From assembly GCF_902809855.1 (NCBI RefSeq), contig NZ_CADDWJ010000002.1, forward strand, positions 1,240,001-1,304,000: DNA of 64,000 bases, in the 5' to 3' direction. Source of the stretch: Acinetobacter sp. Marseille-Q1618 (GTDB lineage Bacteria; Pseudomonadota; Gammaproteobacteria; Pseudomonadales; Moraxellaceae). Both the position numbers and the translations under genes were made by a program. Numbering within the stretch: the first letter of the stretch is position 1; every line of letters begins with the position of its first letter. This document shows, piece after piece, positions 1 through 6,713 of the stretch. The notes beneath the pieces are model-generated. The model was not told where the DNA came from and ran no database searches. It saw nothing but the letters and a program-made list of their open reading frames with translations.

Positions 1-167
1 CAATGATAATGAGATCTAACATTTTTAAATTCCTACCTATTAAAAAGATATTTAAACCGCTCTTATCTATATATCATTATTTACACAAAACGTGAATTAT
101 GGTTACATAGCAAGGGTTTTAATTACAAATTTATTAAGAAAATAACCGTAGGGTTTTGGGGATACAA

Positions 168-1700
168 ATGACAAATAATAAGGTTAGTTTGAAGTTGTCT
201 GCTATTGCGATTTCTGTCTTATTGGCAAGTTGTGGCGGTGGTGGGAGTGATGGGTATTTTGAGGGTGGGAGTGCAGGTGGATCAACAACTATACCTACAA
301 CACCAGAAGCAGTTAAAACAAATTACCATCTTGTAATTTCATCTAATAAGCCTTCAATGTTAATTTCAGGCGATATTGCTACTATTACTATTAAACTTGT
401 TGATGAAAATGGTGGTGGAGTTACTGATCAAGATGTTACTTTAGCTATTGAAGATACTATAATTAACGGCATTACTATAGATGGGCCGTCTACAGTTAAG
501 ACAGATGCATCTGGAAATGCAAACTTCAATATCAAATTAGATGCTCAAAATGTTAAAGATAAAGTGGCCTTACTTGCTAAAGGGATTCGTTTAAATGCGT
601 CATTTACTGATGGCACTAAAAAAACAATTACACAAACTACTATTCTCAAAGCACTTGAATCTATCAGTAATGAAAATTCTACCGCTCAGTATTTCTTGGC
701 TATGTCAACTAATAAGCCAACATTGCTTGTCACAGGAGATAGTGCAAAAGTTACTATTAAAGCGGTAGATATAAATGGTGGTGGAGTAGAAAAACAAACA
801 GTTACTCTTAGTATTCAAGATACCTTAAAAAATGGTGTGACTATTGATGGCTCGTCAAAGGCATTAACAGACACTTCTGGTAATGCTGTTTTTAATATTT
901 CATTACCAGCAGCAACTGGTACGAATGCAGCTAATTTAATTGCAAATGGCATCACTTTAAATGCTGAACTAACTGATGCCAATGGTGTAACGAGTAAACA
1001 ATCAACAAAAATTTCAGTCGTATCTGCTGCAGTTGCACAACCTATAGGTAATATCACCTTTGGTAATTCTGGTGAATTACAAAAGAGTGCAGATGCGAAC
1101 TATTATAGTGAAGCAGCTTCAGCACATGTTGTTGATATCAATGGTAAGCCTTTAGCCAATCAAACAGTGACACTCTCATTAAAAGTATTATCTGCTGGAA
1201 CTGGAGAATTTTATCTTAAAAGTGGACTTGATAAAGTTAAAGACAGTCAAGTTTTAACTTTAAAATCAACACTTACTGATCCTAAATTGACTGATGCTGA
1301 AAAAAAACAAATTGAAGCATTGATTGAATCGCTAGATAAGTTCGAAAATGAAGGTCGTGATCAAAATTATTGTCAGTTAAATGATTTGAAAAATACTCAA
1401 TTGGCAACTGGTTTTGTTTCTCCAACAGGTGAAATCAATTCTACGTTTACTTATACAACAGATAGTACAGGTAAATTTGACTTTAGAGTGAATTATTTAC
1501 GTCGTTATGCAGGTTGGCAAAGCGTTGAAATTACAGCTAAAACAGGTGTAAGTGGTAAAATGCTACAATCAAGCATGAATTATCGTTTAAGTATTTTGAA
1601 GACAGATCTTGATGCTGAAACGAGCCAGCCGTTTGATACTAGTCCTTACGGTAAAGAATGTGCTAATTATTCATATCCTTGGAGTTATTTATTTAAATAA
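168..1700 (+). CDS. Ig-like (Big_1-type) repeat lipoprotein
   Basis: This is a predicted surface or periplasmic lipoprotein of 510 residues. The signal peptide ends in the lipobox LLASC (Cys22), followed by a glycine-rich linker. Two clear tandem immunoglobulin-like repeats follow at about residues 53-160 and 175-285. Each has the pattern NKP, SGD or TGD, NGGGV, TVTL and DASGNA/DTSGNA that is typical of invasin/intimin Big_1 domains. A third, more divergent Ig-like region (NGKPLANQTVTL) follows, then a C-terminal part with two Cys. ATG 168 is preferred over an in-frame TTG at 156 because GGGG lies just before it. Big_1 repeats often belong to adhesins, but here there is no beta-barrel and the anchor is lipid. 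The ligand is unknown. Confidence 0.85.
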   Translation: MTNNKVSLKLSAIAISVLLASCGGGGSDGYFEGGSAGGSTTIPTTPEAVKTNYHLVISSNKPSMLISGDIATITIKLVDENGGGVTDQDVTLAIEDTIINGITIDGPSTVKTDASGNANFNIKLDAQNVKDKVALLAKGIRLNASFTDGTKKTITQTTILKALESISNENSTAQYFLAMSTNKPTLLVTGDSAKVTIKAVDINGGGVEKQTVTLSIQDTLKNGVTIDGSSKALTDTSGNAVFNISLPAATGTNAANLIANGITLNAELTDANGVTSKQSTKISVVSAAVAQPIGNITFGNSGELQKSADANYYSEAASAHVVDINGKPLANQTVTLSLKVLSAGTGEFYLKSGLDKVKDSQVLTLKSTLTDPKLTDAEKKQIEALIESLDKFENEGRDQNYCQLNDLKNTQLATGFVSPTGEINSTFTYTTDSTGKFDFRVNYLRRYAGWQSVEITAKTGVSGKMLQSSMNYRLSILKTDLDAETSQPFDTSPYGKECANYSYPWSYLFK

Positions 1701-1711
1701 CATAGTTAAAA

Positions 1712-1737
1712 AACAGCGCTTCGGCGCTGTTTTTTTA
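1712..1737. terminator. Bidirectional rho-independent terminator
   Basis: A perfect 8-bp stem AACAGCGC/GCGCTGTT with a TTCG tetraloop is flanked by A-runs on the left and T-runs on the right. It can therefore end both the upstream plus-strand lipoprotein gene and the small minus-strand lipoprotein gene on its right. Confidence 0.9.
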
Positions 1738-1751
1738 TTTAAAAGCTAAAC

Positions 1752-1856
1752 TTAAATTGAAGTCCCCATACTTACCCCCACAGTTGGTTTAACATTCATG
1801 GAGCTACATGCAGCTAAACTCAAACAACACAAAACAACGAAGAACAACTTATTCAT
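1752..1856 (-). CDS. 34-residue small lipoprotein
   Basis: This short open frame encodes 34 residues starting MNKLFFVV. It has a hydrophobic signal segment and a clear lipobox LAAC followed by SS, leaving a mature lipopeptide of about 18 residues rich in Val, Gly, Ser and Met. An AGGAA Shine-Dalgarno lies about 9 bases before the ATG (around 1866-1870). The gene is closed by the shared terminator at 1712-1737. Signal, lipobox, RBS and terminator together argue for a real gene of the small-lipoprotein/entericidin-like size class. Its function is unknown, and it could be an envelope-stress or toxin-like lipopeptide. Confidence 0.65.
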   Translation of the reverse strand: MNKLFFVVLCCLSLAACSSMNVKPTVGVSMGTSI

Positions 1857-2084
1857 TACTTCTATTCCTATACATGTTTAATTGATAGATTCAATGTAAA
1901 ATATTCTTATAAAGAATAAAGCAATAAAATAAGAGGATCTGTTGTAGATATTTATTTGAGTTGTTTCATTAGAGCGAGATAGTGGAAATTAAAAATATGT
2001 TGATCTATAACGCTAAATCTATTTAAAAACATAATAGATGACAGCATGCTATAGACCAAACAGCATATTTAAAAACCTATTAGT

Positions 2085-2420
2085 CTAGTCGTCTAATAAA
2101 TCCATTTGTTTTGCAAGCTGATAAAGATTATTTGAACGATTACCTGTACGGCAAAACATTAAAATTGGTTTTGGAAGTTCATTAAAATGATTGGCAAATG
2201 TACGCACATCAACTTCAGTGATTTGTCCTGAAACAACAGGTTGATAGACGTAATCTAAACCTGCCGTACGAGCAGCCTCTTCAATTTGTGCGCTGGTTGG
2301 CTGTTCAGCACCACCCTCCAGATCAGGACGGTTATTAATAACAGATTTAAAGCCTTTCTCCACCACTTGAGAAATATGTTCAGGACCAATTTGACCAGCA
2401 AATCCTACATTTTCACTCAT
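2085..2420 (-). CDS. DUF442/TIGR01244-type phosphatase or sulfurtransferase-like protein
   Basis: This 111-residue protein matches the beta-lactamase-hydrolase-like phosphatase domain (DUF442, TIGR01244). It has an N-terminal GQI..EHI segment, the NNRPDLEGGAEQP region and a Cys-loop FCRTGNRS near residue 89, whose Cys would be the nucleophile. In other bacteria this domain is fused to or linked with persulfide dioxygenase in sulfide detoxification. Here it stands alone, with no dioxygenase gene beside it. A divergent hydrolase/thioredoxin pair begins about 125 bp away. The family assignment is confident; whether it acts as a phosphatase or a sulfurtransferase is not. Confidence 0.8.
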   Translation of the reverse strand: MSENVGFAGQIGPEHISQVVEKGFKSVINNRPDLEGGAEQPTSAQIEEAARTAGLDYVYQPVVSGQITEVDVRTFANHFNELPKPILMFCRTGNRSNNLYQLAKQMDLLDD

Positions 2421-2451
2421 TTTGTCACTCCAAAATATTTAAAATAGAACT

Positions 2452-2469
2452 ATGCTAGTATCATAGCAT
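2452..2469. promoter_or_regulatory. Inverted repeat in divergent intergenic region
   Basis: ATGCTA-N6-TAGCAT lies between the divergent DUF442 gene and the hydrolase gene. The spacing suits a dimeric regulator, but no regulator gene is adjacent and the arms are only 6 bp long. Confidence 0.3.
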
Positions 2470-2546
2470 TAAGCTTTAAATTACTATTTAGTGAAAAAGC
2501 AGATTTATAAGATAAAACTAACAAAATATAACGGAATGGAGTGCCT

Positions 2547-3446
2547 ATGTACGCTTATACAGTCGAACCACTGTATGTTCCAAGCGGTCAAGAGGTGATT
2601 GCTGCTGATTTTTATCGACCTAAGAATATTAAAAAACCTGCAGTAATTGTGATGGCGCATGGATTTGCTGCCTTAAGACAATTTCGCTTGATTGAGTATG
2701 CCAAACGTTTTGCCCAAGCAGGTTATGCTGTGGTTTTATTTGATTATCGTTATTGGGGAGGAAGTACGGGACATCCCCGAGAACAAATCTCATTAACAGA
2801 TCAGTTGGATGATTGGAAGACAGTTATTTCCTATATCAGTACTAAAAAATGTATTAATCCGCGCAAAGTCGTATTGTGGGGAACATCATTAAGTGGAGGC
2901 TATGTATTAACGCTGGCTTCTGAAGTGAAAAATATTCAGGCGGTCATGGTACAAATTCCTTTTGTGGATGGTGCAGCAACTGCAAAGCTTTACCCAATTC
3001 ATTATTTGCCAAAAGCGTTGAAACTCTCTAGCCAAGACTATATGAGTGCAAAAATAGGGATGCAGCCGAAAACTTTGCCCGTAGTACATCCTTTTAGTTT
3101 ATGTTTTATTCCGACCAAAGACAGTTATAACGGCTATATGTCGATTGTAAATCCTGATTATTACTGGAGTGGGGAAGTTCCTGCTCGCGTGTTTTTTAAT
3201 CTCATTCGTTATCGTCCCATTCAAACAGTTCGAACGATTAATATACCTGTATTGTTTATTGCAGCGAAAAAAGATGCTGTTGTTCCGATTGAGTCTAGTC
3301 GTGAAACAGCCACCAATATTGCGCCCTTTGTACAGTATTATGAATGGAATATGTCACACTATGATATTTATCATGGGCAATGGTTGGAAAAAGCAATTTT
3401 GACCCAATTAGAGTTTTTACATCAACATATTGGAGTGAGTTCATGA
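2547..3446 (+). CDS. Alpha/beta hydrolase
   Basis: This is a 299-residue serine hydrolase of the alpha/beta fold. It shows an oxyanion-type MAHGFAA stretch, the nucleophile elbow WGTSLSGG (Ser in GTSLS), the acid region IAAKKDAVV and a probable catalytic His in the MSHYDIYHG segment near the C-terminus. There is no signal peptide, so it is probably cytoplasmic. It resembles the acetyl-xylan-esterase/S15-like hydrolases; the substrate cannot be told. The start is taken as ATG 2547 because GGAG lies 5 bases before it, although GTG 2541 is also in frame. The stop overlaps the thioredoxin start (ATGA), so the two are translationally coupled. Confidence 0.8.
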   Translation: MYAYTVEPLYVPSGQEVIAADFYRPKNIKKPAVIVMAHGFAALRQFRLIEYAKRFAQAGYAVVLFDYRYWGGSTGHPREQISLTDQLDDWKTVISYISTKKCINPRKVVLWGTSLSGGYVLTLASEVKNIQAVMVQIPFVDGAATAKLYPIHYLPKALKLSSQDYMSAKIGMQPKTLPVVHPFSLCFIPTKDSYNGYMSIVNPDYYWSGEVPARVFFNLIRYRPIQTVRTINIPVLFIAAKKDAVVPIESSRETATNIAPFVQYYEWNMSHYDIYHGQWLEKAILTQLEFLHQHIGVSS

Positions 3447-3874
3447 TTATTGTATGTCCATCATGTGGCGCTAAAAATCGGATTCCTGAAGACAAATTGG
3501 ACGCACAGCCAACTTGTGGAAAATGTCATGAAAACTTGATTCCTTTAGCACCAATTGAGTTAAATGAACAAAATTTTAGTAATTTTATATCTCATAGTGA
3601 TTTACCGATTTTAATTGATCTGTGGGCGGACTGGTGTGGCCCTTGTAAAATGATGGCACCACATTTTGCAGAAGTTGCACAACATAATCCGCATGTGGTG
3701 TTTGGTAAAATTGATACCGAAGCGAATCCTCGTTTAAGCAGTGCATTTAATGTGCGTAGCATTCCAACATTAGTTTTAATGAATAAAACCACAGAAATTG
3801 CTAGAATAAGCGGTGCTTTACGTTCGAGCCAATTACAAGATTGGTTAGATGAGCAATTAAAATCTTTTCAGTAA
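3443..3874 (+). CDS. trxC: Thioredoxin 2
   Basis: This 143-residue cytoplasmic disulfide reductase has the two-part layout of TrxC. An N-terminal zinc finger is formed by Cys5, Cys8, Cys25 and Cys28 (CPSC...CGKC). The thioredoxin fold follows, with active site WCGPC at residues 64-68 and the conserved cis-Pro loop RSIPT. The length fits TrxC rather than TrxA (about 108 residues). The start ATG overlaps the stop of the upstream hydrolase. Its partner would be thioredoxin reductase, encoded elsewhere. In enterobacteria trxC responds to oxidative stress; no such site is evident here. Confidence 0.92.
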   Translation: MIIVCPSCGAKNRIPEDKLDAQPTCGKCHENLIPLAPIELNEQNFSNFISHSDLPILIDLWADWCGPCKMMAPHFAEVAQHNPHVVFGKIDTEANPRLSSAFNVRSIPTLVLMNKTTEIARISGALRSSQLQDWLDEQLKSFQ

Positions 3875-3895
3875 ATTGACCAATTTGGAGTTCAT

Positions 3896-4318
3896 GTGTC
3901 AGATTCTCATGTAAAACCTGAAGGTACGCTTTCCCTTCAAACCATCGCAATGCCTGCAGATACCAACTGGAGTGGTGATGTCTTTGGTGGATGGATTGTT
4001 TCACAAATGGATTTGGCAGGTGCAATTCATGCAGAACGTTTTAGTAAGGGGCGCTGTGCAACCATTTCAATTAATCAAATGACCTTCTTAGTGCCTGTAA
4101 AAGTGGGTGATGTGATCAGTTGTTATACTAAAATTTTAAAAGTCGGTAATACTTCGATTCAAATGCAAATCGAAGTGTGGGATAGTCATGATAGCTCACG
4201 TTCTCCAAAACGTGTCACTGAAGGCGTATTTACCTTTGTTGCTGTGGATGTGGCAGGCAATAAACGTAAAATTCCTGAAGATGTAAAAGAGAAATTCTTA
4301 GCATCACAAAATGCTTAA
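3896..4318 (+). CDS. YciA-like acyl-CoA thioesterase
   Basis: This 140-residue single hot-dog protein of the YciA/BACH family is predicted to hydrolyse acyl-CoA esters. The hallmark segment GDVFGGWIVSQMDLAGAI is present, with the family Asp near residue 42 and the downstream strand TFVAVD. It starts with GTG at 3896, because the overlapping ATG at 3894 is out of frame and closes quickly, and TTGGAG precedes it at good spacing. It follows trxC by 21 bases and probably shares its transcript, which the terminator at 4331-4357 ends. Confidence 0.85.
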   Translation: MSDSHVKPEGTLSLQTIAMPADTNWSGDVFGGWIVSQMDLAGAIHAERFSKGRCATISINQMTFLVPVKVGDVISCYTKILKVGNTSIQMQIEVWDSHDSSRSPKRVTEGVFTFVAVDVAGNKRKIPEDVKEKFLASQNA

Positions 4319-4330
4319 GTTTCGAACTAA

Positions 4331-4357
4331 AAATCCCAATCAATATTGGGATTTTTT
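4331..4357. terminator. Rho-independent terminator between convergent genes
   Basis: AAATCCCAAT/ATTGGGATTT forms a 10-bp stem with a CAAT loop and a T-run on both strands. It serves the plus-strand thioesterase and the converging minus-strand lipoprotein gene. Confidence 0.85.
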
Positions 4358-4383
4358 GTATTGATGACTTTGAAAATAATGTC

Positions 4384-4896
4384 TTAAAACATCGTATTGC
4401 TGTTGGCACTTTGTTCAGGAATAGACTGTTGCACATCCCAATGTTCTACAATTTTGCCATTTTCCACTCTAAAAATATCGACAATGGCTTCACCACGATC
4501 TTGGGCATTTTGACTTGAATGTACATGTAAAACAACCAAATCACCTTCGGCAATGGCGCGTTTGATGACATTTTTTGCTTGCGGATTTTCTTTAAAATAA
4601 CCTGTAAAATAATTTACAAAAGGGGCTTTGCCATCAGGCACATGCGGATTATGTTGGATATATTGCTCGCCAATATAACGGTCTGAATATTCTTGTACTT
4701 GATGTTTTAAAAATACGCCTTCATAAAAATCAGTGACAATTTTTTTGTTTTGTGCTGCAAGGTTTTGAGCGGTTGTTACATTGCTCGACGTTGTATTTTG
4801 TGAGTTTTGTATCGGATTTTGACTACAAGCACTTACTAAAAATGGAACAATCATTAAGCTTGGCAGTAAGTATTTCTTTAGATTTGGATTTAACAT
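4384..4896 (-). CDS. SnoaL-like (NTF2 fold) lipoprotein
   Basis: This 170-residue predicted lipoprotein has a signal segment ending in the lipobox LVSAC (Cys24). An Asn/Ser/Thr/Gln-rich linker leads to a SnoaL/NTF2-like domain of about 120 residues, recognisable from FYEGVF, YIQHNPHVPDGK, FVNYF and the strand VDIFRVENGKIVEHWDVQQ. Such domains bind or transform small molecules, and the ligand here is unknown. The start is the ATG at 4896; a TTG at 4908 is in frame but has no better RBS. The leader holds a perfect 11-bp inverted repeat directly over the ribosome-binding region. Confidence 0.82.
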   Translation of the reverse strand: MLNPNLKKYLLPSLMIVPFLVSACSQNPIQNSQNTTSSNVTTAQNLAAQNKKIVTDFYEGVFLKHQVQEYSDRYIGEQYIQHNPHVPDGKAPFVNYFTGYFKENPQAKNVIKRAIAEGDLVVLHVHSSQNAQDRGEAIVDIFRVENGKIVEHWDVQQSIPEQSANSNTMF

Positions 4897-4903
4897 GGCA
4901 GTT

Positions 4904-4934
4904 CTCAAGATGATTTTTAAAAGATCATCTTGAG
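4904..4934 (-). promoter_or_regulatory. Perfect 11-bp inverted repeat in the leader of the SnoaL lipoprotein
   Basis: CTCAAGATGAT and ATCATCTTGAG are separated by 9 bases (TTTTAAAAG) and end 7 bases before the minus-strand ATG at 4896. The GAG of the presumed Shine-Dalgarno lies in the proximal arm. As RNA it could hide the RBS; as DNA it could be an operator. Confidence 0.5.
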
Positions 4935-4997
4935 GGTTTAGTGTGATGATTTACAGTGTGTTCTCGTCATTGAATTTCAGGAGTTTAGTAAAATTTT

Positions 4998-5017
4998 AAC
5001 TTACCTAAAAGTAAGTT
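4998..5017 (-). terminator. Weak terminator-like hairpin
   Basis: AACTTAC/GTAAGTT with a 6-base loop lies just beyond the 3' end of the minus-strand DUF4442 gene. The arms are AT-rich and the minus-strand T-run is interrupted by A, so it is only a weak candidate. Confidence 0.35.
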
Positions 5018-5038
5018 TTATTTACATTTTTTTATTTT

Positions 5039-5545
5039 TCATTTATTGGCTTTAAGATGTGATTTTGCCACCCAAGCCCATAACATTTCACATTGAATCG
5101 GTTCTTGTCCAGATTCATCAGTAACGGTCACAGCGACAATGGTTTCACCTTTTTCTGTTTCTTGCATCTGTTTACGTTGTTCTTCAGTGAGTGTCGCAAT
5201 TGCAGTTAAACCGCCTTTAGATGGACGTTTAAATTGAATATTCATATGTTTAATTAAAACAATACATGAGTCAGGAATATTCATTCCTGTGACAAAACCT
5301 GTAGCAGTTTCAGCTACCAACGCCATTGCACAGGCATGTGCCTGCCCGATATGGTTTTGCATATTTTTGTTATTTTCTATTTTAACTTCTACACGTGAGG
5401 GTGTGATGTCGATATAACGTAGTTTTGCTGTTCCTACCATTGGAACGACTCGACCAAACGCTTTGCTTAATACTGTACGACGAATACTTGCAGGTAGTTT
5501 AGACGTTGCTTTGACGATTTTGGCTAAACGGTTGGTCTGAGTCAT
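5039..5545 (-). CDS. DUF4442 hot-dog protein
   Basis: This 168-residue protein of the DUF4442 family is related to PaaI/YiiD-type hot-dog thioesterases. The core has NNKNMQNHIGQAHACAMALVAE, in which N-H-x-G in the helix region is the usual active-site area, followed by strands IVLIKHMNIQFKRPSKG and TIVAVTVTDESGQE. There is no signal peptide. It lies 23 bases downstream of yajQ on the same strand and is probably co-transcribed. A thioesterase-like role is inferred from the fold only; no substrate can be named. Confidence 0.78.
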   Translation of the reverse strand: MTQTNRLAKIVKATSKLPASIRRTVLSKAFGRVVPMVGTAKLRYIDITPSRVEVKIENNKNMQNHIGQAHACAMALVAETATGFVTGMNIPDSCIVLIKHMNIQFKRPSKGGLTAIATLTEEQRKQMQETEKGETIVAVTVTDESGQEPIQCEMLWAWVAKSHLKANK

Positions 5546-5568
5546 ATTAAATTCCTGAGCGAAAGAGC

Positions 5569-6057
5569 TTAGTCTTTAAAGTTGTTGAATTGGAGTGGAA
5601 CACCAAATTGCTGTTCTTTTAAAAATGCCATTACTTGTTGCAAAGTATCGCGTTTTTTGTCAGTCACACGAATTTTGTCACCTTGAATAGATGATTGCAC
5701 TTTGACACCGCTTTCTTTAATGGCTTTATTAATTTTTTTTGCAGTGTCAGAGTCAAGACCATCTTTGAGTTTGATGATTTGAATCACATTTTTACCTGAA
5801 GCGGTCATTTTTTGTGGATCAAGTGCTTGGATATCCACTTTACGTTTAAAGAAATGATTTTCAAGCATGCTATAGACTTGTTCACACTGGAAATCGCTTT
5901 CAGTTGAAATTTTAATTTCTTTATTTTTTTCATTAATTTCAATAGAAACATCTTGACCACGGAAGTCAAAGCGTGTCGCAATTTCTTTTTGAGTGTTTTG
6001 AACTGCGTGATTTACTTCAAAAATCTCTAATTCTGAAACAATATCGAAAGATGGCAT
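5569..6057 (-). CDS. yajQ: YajQ-family nucleotide-binding protein
   Basis: This 162-residue protein of the YajQ family (UPF0234) has two RNP-like ferredoxin-fold domains. It starts with the typical PSFDIVSE, continues with FDFRG and IEINEKNKEI, and ends in VPLQFNNFKD. Family members bind cyclic di-GMP or nucleotides and influence virulence gene expression in Xanthomonas and Pseudomonas. The length and ends match the family. It is the first gene of a two-gene minus-strand unit with the DUF4442 gene. Confidence 0.92.
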   Translation of the reverse strand: MPSFDIVSELEIFEVNHAVQNTQKEIATRFDFRGQDVSIEINEKNKEIKISTESDFQCEQVYSMLENHFFKRKVDIQALDPQKMTASGKNVIQIIKLKDGLDSDTAKKINKAIKESGVKVQSSIQGDKIRVTDKKRDTLQQVMAFLKEQQFGVPLQFNNFKD

Positions 6058-6148
6058 AGTTTAGACCTTTACAAATGGAAAGAATATCTGAGATGCTAGG
6101 GATGTTTTCTTCATTTGCCAAGTGTTGTTTACATCAAAGGAGTGCGCA

Positions 6149-6463
6149 ATGATCCGTAAACAAGAAATTACAACATTTGAGTTCCCAGAAAATGCAGTCA
6201 TCTGGGATGTTCGTGACAACAAAGCCTACGCAGAAGGTCATATCAAAGGTGCTGTAAATCAGCCTATTGATGATTTATCTGCAGATAGCTTAACTCAAGT
6301 GGATTCGGATCAGCCCATATACATTCTATGCGGTGGTGGCAGTAAAGCACCACGAGCGGCTGAAAAACTAGAAAGCTTGGATAGCTCTCGAGATTATGTA
6401 GTACTTATGGGTGGTACACGTGCAGCACGTGATGCAGGCTTGCCTTTAGAGCAAGGAGCATAA
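6149..6463 (+). CDS. Rhodanese-like protein
   Basis: This 104-residue single rhodanese domain has WDVRDNKAYAEGHIKGAVNQP at the N-terminal half (the family D-R..EY..GHI pattern) and a catalytic loop CGGGSKA whose Cys would carry persulfide. ATG 6149 is chosen because AAAGGAG lies 6 bases before it; an upstream in-frame start at 6122 lacks an RBS. The protein has no membrane segment. The donor and acceptor of sulfur are unknown. It is monocistronic, with a hairpin just after the stop. Confidence 0.85.
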   Translation: MIRKQEITTFEFPENAVIWDVRDNKAYAEGHIKGAVNQPIDDLSADSLTQVDSDQPIYILCGGGSKAPRAAEKLESLDSSRDYVVLMGGTRAARDAGLPLEQGA

Positions 6464-6490
6464 AGAAAGCGCCGTAAGGCGCTTTCTTAT
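6464..6490 (+). terminator. Rho-independent terminator-like hairpin
   Basis: AGAAAGCGCC/GGCGCTTTCT with a GTAA loop begins right after the rhodanese stop codon. The trailing T-run is short (TTATAT), so strength is moderate. Confidence 0.65.
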
Positions 6491-6587
6491 ATAAACAACA
6501 ATGATAAAAATAAAATTGAATTTACCAAACTGATAAAACTTATAAAAAGATGCTTATAAATCTTTAAATATTCGAGTTCTGGTTTAA

Positions 6588-6710
6588 ATTAAACATGAAA
6601 CTTATGATATTGAGCAGTTGTGGATTGATCGTTTAGAGCAATACTCTTTTTATTTAAAAGAACTCAAACTATTTAGAGAATTTTCAAAAGGCATGCCCTG
6701 TCAAAAATAA
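6588..6710 (+). pseudogene. Possible gene remnant (40-codon open tail)
   Basis: After an in-frame TAA at 6585, 40 sense codons run to a TAA at 6708. The translation looks protein-like (IEQLWIDRLEQYSFYLKELK, then LFREFSKG) and amphipathic helical, yet there is no plausible start codon or RBS. It may be the degraded 3' end of a lost gene. No family was recognised, and chance is possible at this length. Confidence 0.25.
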
Positions 6711-6713
6711 CCG

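Noticed and set aside
1..20. Fur-box-like GATAATGA near the window start
   Set aside because: Only about half of the consensus matches, and the gene it would control is outside the window.
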